From JBBILO01 sp037444855 (lineage in GTDB: Bacteria; Patescibacteriota; Microgenomatia; UBA1406; GWC2-37-13), in the NCBI GenBank assembly GCA_037444855.1, contig JBBILO010000028.1:1-7627 (forward strand): a stretch of 7,627 bases of DNA, in the 5' to 3' direction. Each line of letters begins with the position of its first letter. Positions within the stretch are counted from its first letter, which is position 1. A program made the translations under genes and the position numbers. This document shows, in pieces, positions 1 to 4,854 of this stretch. A model generated the notes under the pieces. That model was not told the origin of the DNA and made no database searches. It worked only from the letters and a program-made list of their open reading frames with translations.

Positions 1-1833
1 GATAATAATTCTTTTAAGAAAATTAAAGTTGGTGTTTTTATTGATGATTCAAATTTATTTTATGGAGCAAAAAAATCTGGTTGGCGGATTGATTTGAAAA
101 AATTAAAGAAATATTTTGAAAACGAATTTTGTCACGTTATTTTTATGAAGTATTTTGTTGCTTTACCCGAAGAAAAAGATAGCGCTTACAAAAAAAGTCT
201 TAGTTATTTAGATAAAATAAAAAATATTGTTGAAATAAATACTAAACCATTAAAGTATATTCCAACAGAAAAAGGTATCATTAAAAAAGGTAATGTTGAT
301 GTTGAGATAACAATCAGCGCTCTTGATACCAAAGATCAATATGATGTGGCAATAATTTTATCTGGAGATAGCGATTTTTTTTCGTTAAGAGAGAAACTGC
401 TTTCCATTGGTAAAAAGGTTATGTTCTTAGCTTACAAGAAAAATCTTTCTTTTGAGTTAAAAAGCGGAAAATATCTTTTTATTGAAAAAATAAGAGAGCA
501 AATTGAGTTAAATAAAAAAACAACCCCTCAACTAAGGAGGGGACTGTTACTGAAATTATTGTACAAAAAAGAAAGTTATTTGTCAAGAGAAAATGAGATG
601 GTAGGTTGGTTTCCTATTCCCGAAGAAGAGTTACCTCTTAAATTACCTTATGTCAAATCGTATGAGCCAACAGAAACCGGGGAATCGCCTTTGTCTAAAA
701 TTCCTCAATTTGTTAATACTAAATGTCCAAACTGTGGTGGACTGGCGAAAAGAGAAACGGATACGATGCCTAATTGGGCGGGATCGTGTTGGTACTTTTT
801 AGCATTTTCTTTTTGGAAAAAAGAAAAAAATTATCAAAATGCCATCACCGCAAAAGCAGGGATCCAAGAGAATATAGATTCCCGTTTTCACGGGAATGAC
901 AATAATGTGAGTCTTGAAAATTCAAAATTGTTTAGAGCTTGGAATTTAGACTTTAGGAATTTAATTGATGAGTGGTTACCGGTAGATTGGTATTTAGGTG
1001 GGGCAGAGCATGCTGTCCTTCATCTTTTATACTCTCGTTTTTGGGTGAAGGCTCTTTATGATTTAGGTCTTTTATCCTTTAAAGAACCTTTTTTGCGCCT
1101 GCGAAATGTGGGAATGGTTTTAGCTGAGGATCATCGAAAGATGAGTAAAAGTTTTGGTAATGTTATTAATCCTGATGATGTCGTTGCCGAATATGGAGCT
1201 GATACTTTACGTCTGTATGAAATGTTTATGGCGCCTTTTAATCAGGAGATTGCCTGGTCAACGAGCGCCCTACAAGGATGTTATCGGTTTTTAAAAAGAG
1301 TGTGGGAAGTTTATGAAAAATATAACAAAAAACATAAGACGATAATTGAAGATAAAAAATTATTGATTAAATTAAATAAAACAATCAAAAAAGTAACAGA
1401 AGATATCAAACAGTTGAAGTTTAATACGGCGATTGCAGCGATGATGGAGTTTTTAAATGCGTGGGAGAAAACGTGGAACTTAGAACGTAGAACGTTAAGC
1501 ATTGCAAATGCTAAAAAATTTTTACAAATTTTAGCCCCATTTGCACCTTTTATTACCGAAGAAATTTGGAGAAACGTTTTTCATGAAAAAAACTCAATCC
1601 ATATATCTTCTTGGCCAAGAGGAGAAGAAAATATTGAGGAAGAGATTATTTTGCCAATTCAGGTGAACGGAAAGGTGAGAGGAACAATTAAGATGAAACA
1701 TGAAATATTAAACATGCAACATGAAGTTGAAAAAAAAGCTTTAGAAAATGAGAAGATTAGGAAGTATTTAGAGGGAAAACAATATAAAATTATTTATGTA
1801 AAAGGGAAAATTGTAAATTTTGTTGTTTTATGA
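1..1833 (+). CDS. leuS: NYN (LabA/DUF88) domain fused in frame to the C-terminal half of leucyl-tRNA synthetase; 5'-partial chimera
   Basis: The frame is open from base 1, so the true start lies upstream; the TTG at 94 cuts into the first domain and is not a credible start. Numbering from base 1, residues about 8-165 form a NYN domain (PIN-like RNase fold) with VFIDDSNLF (Asp15/16), KGNVDVE (Asp100) and SGDSDF (Asp123/125), the expected acidic metal-binding residues. From about residue 200 the protein is leucyl-tRNA synthetase: PEEELPLKLPY, a CPNC pair (Cys242/245), RETDTM, LPVDWYLGGAEHAVLHLLY, KMSKS at 380-384, the anticodon-binding region (KFNTAIAAMMEFLNAW, ILAPFAPFITEEIW) and a complete C-terminal domain (QVNGKVRG, IIYVKGKIVNFVV). 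HIGH and the CP1 editing domain, both N-terminal in the family, are absent, so this product alone should not charge tRNA-Leu. It could be a deletion fusion, an assembly join, or one half of a split enzyme. The domain calls are firm; whether the fusion is real is open. Confidence 0.85.
   Translation, partial: DNNSFKKIKVGVFIDDSNLFYGAKKSGWRIDLKKLKKYFENEFCHVIFMKYFVALPEEKDSAYKKSLSYLDKIKNIVEINTKPLKYIPTEKGIIKKGNVDVEITISALDTKDQYDVAIILSGDSDFFSLREKLLSIGKKVMFLAYKKNLSFELKSGKYLFIEKIREQIELNKKTTPQLRRGLLLKLLYKKESYLSRENEMVGWFPIPEEELPLKLPYVKSYEPTETGESPLSKIPQFVNTKCPNCGGLAKRETDTMPNWAGSCWYFLAFSFWKKEKNYQNAITAKAGIQENIDSRFHGNDNNVSLENSKLFRAWNLDFRNLIDEWLPVDWYLGGAEHAVLHLLYSRFWVKALYDLGLLSFKEPFLRLRNVGMVLAEDHRKMSKSFGNVINPDDVVAEYGADTLRLYEMFMAPFNQEIAWSTSALQGCYRFLKRVWEVYEKYNKKHKTIIEDKKLLIKLNKTIKKVTEDIKQLKFNTAIAAMMEFLNAWEKTWNLERRTLSIANAKKFLQILAPFAPFITEEIWRNVFHEKNSIHISSWPRGEENIEEEIILPIQVNGKVRGTIKMKHEILNMQHEVEKKALENEKIRKYLEGKQYKIIYVKGKIVNFVVL
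524..542. repeat. CCCCTC/GAGGGG hairpin at the NYN-LeuRS junction
   Basis: Perfect 6-bp inverted repeat, CCCCTC at 524-529 and GAGGGG at 537-542, with a 7-base loop. It is strikingly GC-rich for its surroundings. It lies just after the last recognisable NYN residues and about 55 bases before the first recognisable synthetase residues. It stays in frame and encodes part of TTPQLRRG. Its right arm contains AAGGAGG (535-541), a good Shine-Dalgarno match, which might allow internal initiation at a nearby CTG or TTG (550, 559). It resembles dispersed palindromes often seen in such genomes, but no second copy lies in this window. Confidence 0.6.
841..900. repeat. 60-bp palindromic element inserted in frame in the LeuRS segment
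   Basis: The arms 841-866 and 875-900 are inverted copies matching at about 17 of 26 positions by my count. The right arm alone forms a hairpin with a perfect 7-bp stem, ATTCCCG (878-884) and CGGGAAT (891-897). The right arm matches the common bacterial dispersed palindrome that begins GTCATTCCCG. The element starts on a codon boundary and is exactly 20 codons, adding residues 281-300, which include the peptide SRFHGND. That falls between GSCWYFLAF and LPVDWYLGG, where ordinary synthetases have a variable loop. In-frame palindromes inside genes are known in Rickettsia (RPE); this looks like an analogous case. Confidence 0.75.
1473..1500. repeat. Heptamer tandem array inside the LeuRS anticodon-binding region
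   Basis: Four consecutive 7-base units, GTGGAAC, TTAGAAC, GTAGAAC and GTTAAGC. They encode most of WNLERRTLSI, between the conserved FNTAIAAMMEFLNAW and FLQILAPFAPF segments, where family members vary in length. The same heptad style recurs on both sides of pgk. The bases at 1470-1488 match the reverse complement of 3463-3481 at 17 of 19 positions. Confidence 0.6.
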
Positions 1834-2147
1834 ATGAAAGATTAGATTTAACAAAAAGGGAAGTTTGGGCACCGAATTTTTAGGAGAATTAGCTCATCAT
1901 TTTGGTTTTCAAGCGGATGACAATTTTAAACAAGCTTTACTCATTTTATAAAGAAATAGTGGCACAGGCTAAAATCACTAATTATTTACCATTATTGGCG
2001 ATAGGTTTTTTTAATCAGTGGCAACCACCACTAAAACGGTTAGAGAAAAATAAGATTAAATAATATCTTTGCCGATTAATTATCGCTTGGTGGCATGATC
2101 TCTTAATTGCAGAAATTTTTTTGCTTCATAATGTTAGCATTTTTTAA
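1830..2147 (+). pseudogene. Degenerate small gene overlapping the leuS stop, unidentified product
   Basis: An ATG at 1830 overlaps the synthetase stop as ATGA, a typical coupled arrangement. Its frame reads MNERLDLTKREV and then stops at 1881. Protein-like sequence continues in the -1 frame from about 1865 (LGTEFLGELAHHFGFQADD and onward, stop at 1949). It then returns to the original frame at about 1947 (YKEIVAQAKITNYLPLLA and onward) to a stop at 2061. After that stop the same frame still reads RLIIAWWHDLLIAEIFLLHN up to 2145. Two opposite frameshifts and an internal stop suggest a decaying gene of roughly 75-105 codons. I do not recognise the family. Sequencing error in the A, G and T runs could explain either shift. 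I see no other gene in 1834-2292. Confidence 0.4.
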
Positions 2148-2200
2148 TTTATAAGTTTTATTTCCTTTTTTATCTTATTAAGGTTGTTTGAATTTCCGGG

Positions 2201-2228
2201 GACACTCTTTGTTCAAAGACTGTCTTTT
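2201..2228 (+). terminator. Possible intrinsic terminator or operator upstream of gap
   Basis: GACACTCTTTG at 2201-2211 is followed after two bases by CAAAGACTGTC at 2214-2224. This is an 11-bp inverted repeat with one mismatch, followed directly by TTTT. The position suits termination of the leuS transcription unit before gap. The loop is very tight, so a DNA operator is an alternative reading. Confidence 0.4.
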
Positions 2229-2292
2229 ATAAAGATAATCTTTTAATAAAGATCGCTATTGATTTTTTTGAAAAAAAAGATAAATTTAAATT

Positions 2293-3306
2293 ATGAGACT
2301 AAAAGTTGGCCTTAATGGTTTTGGTCGGATTGGTCGGGTTTTTACAAGAATTGCGTTAAAAAAAGATTCTTTTGATATTGTTGTTATTAACACGAGAAAA
2401 ACTTCTTCATCAATGATGGCTTATCTTTTGCAATATGACTCAGTTTATCGCCGTTTTGAAAAAGAGGTTTTTTATGATAGCGAGGGATTGATTGTTGATG
2501 GAAAAAAAATTATTACTACGCAGATTGCTGAGATTGATCAGCTTGATTGGTCCAAGTATGGCGTTGATATCGTTGTTGATGCTACTGGGGTGTACACTAA
2601 GATGGAAGAATTAAAGAAACATCTCAAAGGAACGGTGAAGAAAGTAATTCTGACGGCACCAGCAAAAGATGAAGTGACACCGACATTAGTTTTAGGAGTC
2701 AATGATGACACTTTTGATTTTAAAAACAATTCAGTGATTTCGATGGCTTCTTGTACCACTAATTGCGCCGCGCCGATGTTTAAAATTTTAGACGAAAATT
2801 TTAAAATTATTTCTGGATTTTTAACAACGACCCATGCTTATACCAACTCCCAAAATTTAGTTGACGACTCAGGTAAAAGACCTGATCGAGCTCGGGCAGC
2901 GGCGATTAACATCATTCCCTCAACGACTGGAGCAGCCAAAGCCGTTGCTCGTGCCCTTCCCTCTTTAAAAGGAAAAATTGATGGTATGTCTTTGCGTGTT
3001 CCAGTGCCAACGGTTTCTTTTACTGATGTTTCAGCCGTTGTTGAAAAATCAACGTCTGTGGATGAAGTTAATCAATTATTCAAAAAATATAGCCAAGAAA
3101 AGATGAAGGGGATTTTAGCTTATGAAGATCAAATCTTAGTCTCATCAGATTATATTGGTCATTCAGCTTCTTGCATTTTTGACGCGAATTATACTAAAGT
3201 TATTGGAGGTAGTCTAATCAAGATTTTTGGCTGGTATGATAATGAATGGGGGTACTCGACGAGATTAGTTGAACTGGTTGAATTAGTTAAAACTAGATTA
3301 AACTAG
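2293..3306 (+). CDS. gap: Type I glyceraldehyde-3-phosphate dehydrogenase, phosphorylating
   Basis: Cytoplasmic enzyme that converts glyceraldehyde 3-phosphate, phosphate and NAD(P)+ to 1,3-bisphosphoglycerate, feeding the pgk gene just downstream. The 337 residues are the usual family length. The Rossmann motif GLNGFGRIGR is at 6-15, the catalytic Cys154 is in SCTTNCAAP, His181 is in TTTHAYT, and the C-terminal WYDNEWGYS is intact. The Asp after Asn in the second beta strand, which normally selects NAD (Asp32 in Bacillus numbering), is Thr34 here (INTRKTS). The Leu187-Pro188 pair aligns with Asp192-Ser193. Ser at 188 is the state seen in NADP-using plastid enzymes, so NADP or dual use is likely by inference. 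The ATG start sits one codon before the Rossmann strand and is the only sensible start. No clear Shine-Dalgarno is present, only an A-rich run at 2271-2280. The last codons and the stop lie in a 10-bp tandem array. Confidence 0.97.
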   Translation: MRLKVGLNGFGRIGRVFTRIALKKDSFDIVVINTRKTSSSMMAYLLQYDSVYRRFEKEVFYDSEGLIVDGKKIITTQIAEIDQLDWSKYGVDIVVDATGVYTKMEELKKHLKGTVKKVILTAPAKDEVTPTLVLGVNDDTFDFKNNSVISMASCTTNCAAPMFKILDENFKIISGFLTTTHAYTNSQNLVDDSGKRPDRARAAAINIIPSTTGAAKAVARALPSLKGKIDGMSLRVPVPTVSFTDVSAVVEKSTSVDEVNQLFKKYSQEKMKGILAYEDQILVSSDYIGHSASCIFDANYTKVIGGSLIKIFGWYDNEWGYSTRLVELVELVKTRLN

Positions 3307-3370
3307 TTAAAATTAGTTAAAATTAGTTGAAATCGGTTTGAATCAGTTGAAATTATTTGAAATCAGTTAA
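3271..3370. repeat. 10-bp tandem array, ten units, spanning the end of gap
   Basis: Ten consecutive 10-base units with consensus AAYYAGTTRA, for example AATTAGTTAA (3281 and 3311), AACTAGTTAA (3301), AATTAGTTGA (3321), AATCAGTTGA (3341) and AATCAGTTAA (3361). The first three units encode the end of gap (part of VELVELVKTRLN). The TAG stop at 3304-3306 lies inside the fourth unit. The period is close to one DNA helical turn. The array probably grew from the GTTGAA-type codons of the gene's end. Confidence 0.8.
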
Positions 3371-3447
3371 AAATAATAAAAAATAAATAATAAATTTTAA
3401 TCAATATTTTAAAAAATTAATATTTAATTAATATTTAAAAAATTAAA
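3367..3447. other. Almost pure A+T stretch between gap and pgk
   Basis: Eighty-one bases with a single C (3402) and no G. Inside it, 3403-3420 and 3430-3446 are near-identical direct repeats of the type AATATTTTAAAAAATTAA, differing by one T. It could act as an UP element, an easily melted site, or simply be drift. I see no gene and no good promoter in it. Confidence 0.5.
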
Positions 3448-3464
3448 GGTTTGAAGGTAAAAAA

Positions 3465-3535
3465 GTTCTAGGTTCCACGTTATACGTTACACTTTAAAGT
3501 GTTAGAAATTAGATGTTAGACGTTAGACGTTTATG
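3465..3535. repeat. Heptamer tandem array running into the pgk start codon
   Basis: Ten consecutive 7-base units of type GTTNNNN: for example GTTCTAG (3465), GTTCCAC (3472), GTTATAC (3479), GTTAGAA (3501) and GTTAGAC (3515 and 3522), ending in GTTTATG (3529-3535), which contains the pgk ATG. One extra base at 3500 breaks the phase once. The array includes a perfect 14-bp palindrome, ACACTTTAAAGTGT (3489-3502). It occupies the place where a Shine-Dalgarno sequence would lie, and none is present. Confidence 0.75.
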
Positions 3536-4699
3536 TTACATTTCATCGATGAAGTTGATATCAAAAATAAACGGGTTCTTCTTCGGGTTGATTTTAACGT
3601 TTCATTAAATCAAGATCATACAATTGCCAATGACGAGAGAATTCGTCAGGCAGTACCAACGATAAGATTTTTATTAGAGAAAAACAACCAATTGATTATT
3701 CTCTCTCATCTTGATCGACCAAAAGGTTTTGATCCGAGTCTTTCTTTAAGATCAGTCATTGAGCGATTAAGATCTTTTTTAACAGAGGTAAACATTGGTT
3801 TGTACTCAACTATCGACGATTTGAAAAAAGGAGAAGAGCCGATAAAGTTTTTAGAAAACATTCGCTTTTTTCCTCAGGAAAAAAATTATTCGACTTTATT
3901 TGCCAAAGAGTTAGCTTCATTAGCCGATGTATTTGTCAATGACGCTTTTGGAGTTTGCCATCGTGCTGATACTTCGATTATCGGACCACCAAGATTTATT
4001 CCTGCTTACGGTGGTTTGCTTTTGAAAAAAGAAATAACTATGATTGAAAAAATTATTAAAAGTCCAACTAAACCGGTAGCGGCAATTGTTGGAGGAGCAA
4101 AAATTTCAACCAAGATTGGTTTGCTTGAACGACTAGTAAAAATCGTTGATTATCTTATCGTTGGTGGAGGATTGGCAAATACTTTTTTATGTGCGCAGGG
4201 GGTAAATATCGGTGATAGTTTATGCGAATATGAGTCTTCGGAAACCGCCAGAAGATTTTTAGCAAAACAAAGAGGAGAAAAACCAGAGATTGTTTTACCT
4301 GAAGATGTTTACGTTGCTGAAAGCAAAGAGAGTCAATCGGCAAAATTAACCAAAATTGAGAATATTCCATCGGGTTACTCGATATTTGATATTGGGCCGG
4401 AGACGATGGCAAAAATTGGTCAGATACTCGCAAGAGCAAAAACGATTATTTGGAATGGTCCTATTGGTTATTTTGAAAACCCGGTTTTTCGGCAAGGAAC
4501 AGACTTCATTTATTACTCAATTGCAAAAAACGAAGAAGCGATTTCATTAGTTGGTGGTGGTGATACTTTGGCAGCGATTTCAAAAAAAGAGTATTTGGAC
4601 AAAATTACTCATATTTCAACCGGTGGGGGAGCAATGCTTGAGTTTATTGAAAAAGGTACTTTACCGGGGATTGAGGCGTTAAAGTCGCCTAACAACTAA
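3533..4699 (+). CDS. pgk: Phosphoglycerate kinase
   Basis: Cytoplasmic glycolytic enzyme that transfers phosphate from 1,3-bisphosphoglycerate to ADP, using the product of gap, which lies 226 bases upstream on the same strand. The 388 residues are close to the usual bacterial length. N-domain substrate motifs are RVDFNV (18-23), ERIRQAVPTI with the conserved Arg37, SHLDRPKG (58-65), LENIRF (107-112) and VNDAFGVCHR (135-144). C-domain nucleotide motifs are VGGAKISTK (186-194), WNGP (307-310), GGGD (341-344) and STGGGA (362-367). The family's usual SHLGRPKG has Asp61 in place of the first Gly. The ATG at 3533 fits the family N-terminus. No Shine-Dalgarno precedes it, and a heptamer array runs through it. 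The last two Asn codons and the TAA lie in a second, oppositely oriented array. No terminator hairpin is visible before the converging tRNA. Confidence 0.97.
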   Translation: MLHFIDEVDIKNKRVLLRVDFNVSLNQDHTIANDERIRQAVPTIRFLLEKNNQLIILSHLDRPKGFDPSLSLRSVIERLRSFLTEVNIGLYSTIDDLKKGEEPIKFLENIRFFPQEKNYSTLFAKELASLADVFVNDAFGVCHRADTSIIGPPRFIPAYGGLLLKKEITMIEKIIKSPTKPVAAIVGGAKISTKIGLLERLVKIVDYLIVGGGLANTFLCAQGVNIGDSLCEYESSETARRFLAKQRGEKPEIVLPEDVYVAESKESQSAKLTKIENIPSGYSIFDIGPETMAKIGQILARAKTIIWNGPIGYFENPVFRQGTDFIYYSIAKNEEAISLVGGGDTLAAISKKEYLDKITHISTGGGAMLEFIEKGTLPGIEALKSPNN

Positions 4700-4731
4700 C
4701 GTTTAACTTTTAACACCTCAATGTCCAACAT
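4690..4731. repeat. Inverted heptamer array overlapping the pgk stop codon
   Basis: Six consecutive 7-base units: TAACAAC (4690), TAACGTT (4697, holding the pgk TAA), TAACTTT (4704), TAACACC (4711), then the weaker TCAATGT and CCAACAT. Read on the other strand these are GTTA-type heptads, so the array is the inverse of the one at the pgk start. It ends nine bases before the tRNA 3' end. Confidence 0.65.
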
Positions 4732-4739
4732 TCGTTCGG

Positions 4740-4811
4740 TTCCGGGGCTTGGATTCGAACCAAGATAAACGGGTTCAGAGCCCGTTGTCCTACCAGTTAG
4801 ACGACCCCGGA
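4740..4811 (-). tRNA. tRNA-Gln (anticodon CUG)
   Basis: The minus strand folds into a complete 72-base cloverleaf. The acceptor stem TCCGGGG pairs with CCCCGGA (4805-4811 with 4741-4747). The D arm is GTCT/GGAC with loop AACTGGTA. The anticodon stem ACGGG/CCCGT carries loop CTCTGAA, so the anticodon is CUG (bases 4776-4778), reading CAG. The T arm is CTTGG/CCAAG with loop TTCGAAT. The discriminator is A (4740) and CCA is not encoded; the next bases read CCG. It lies 43 bases downstream of the ATPase stop on the same strand, and converges with pgk. Confidence 0.95.
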
Positions 4812-4821
4812 AGATAAGATA

Positions 4822-4830
4822 ATTATAACA
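4822..4830 (-). promoter_or_regulatory. Extended -10 promoter of the tRNA-Gln gene
   Basis: The minus strand reads TGTTATAAT, a consensus TATAAT with the upstream TG of an extended -10 element. It ends ten bases before the tRNA 5' end, so transcription should begin only a few bases ahead of the mature RNA. No good -35 is visible at 17 bases, which fits an extended -10 type. Confidence 0.6.
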
Positions 4831-4854
4831 CCTTAGAATAGGATTTTTTCTCTC

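Noticed and set aside
94..96. TTG start for the first gene
   Set aside because: The frame is open back to base 1, and the residues before the TTG contain the conserved NYN motif VFIDDSNLF, so the start must lie upstream.
1311..1502. Minus-strand open frame inside leuS
   Set aside because: It lies opposite clearly conserved LeuRS coding sequence and has no recognisable motif. The same applies to the other short opposite-strand frames within gap, pgk and the ATPase gene.
1831..1833. UGA read as an amino acid, as in some candidate phyla
   Set aside because: TGA follows directly after a complete LeuRS C-terminus (ending NFVVL), and no in-frame TGA occurs within the conserved genes, so the standard code fits.
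1830..1883. A 17-codon peptide gene after leuS
   Set aside because: The reading continues as protein-like sequence in another frame and then returns, so a broken longer gene is the better explanation.
3451..3485. pgk promoter with TTGAAG as -35 and TTATAC as -10
   Set aside because: The spacer would be 23 bases, far from the usual 17, and the bases of the second site belong to the heptamer array.
3271..3535. CRISPR-like repeat region between gap and pgk
   Set aside because: The units are contiguous 10-mers and 7-mers with no spacers of constant length, so these are simple tandem arrays and not a CRISPR array.
4700..4740. Bidirectional terminator between pgk and the tRNA
   Set aside because: The region is made of heptamers with no GC-rich stem followed by a T run on either strand.
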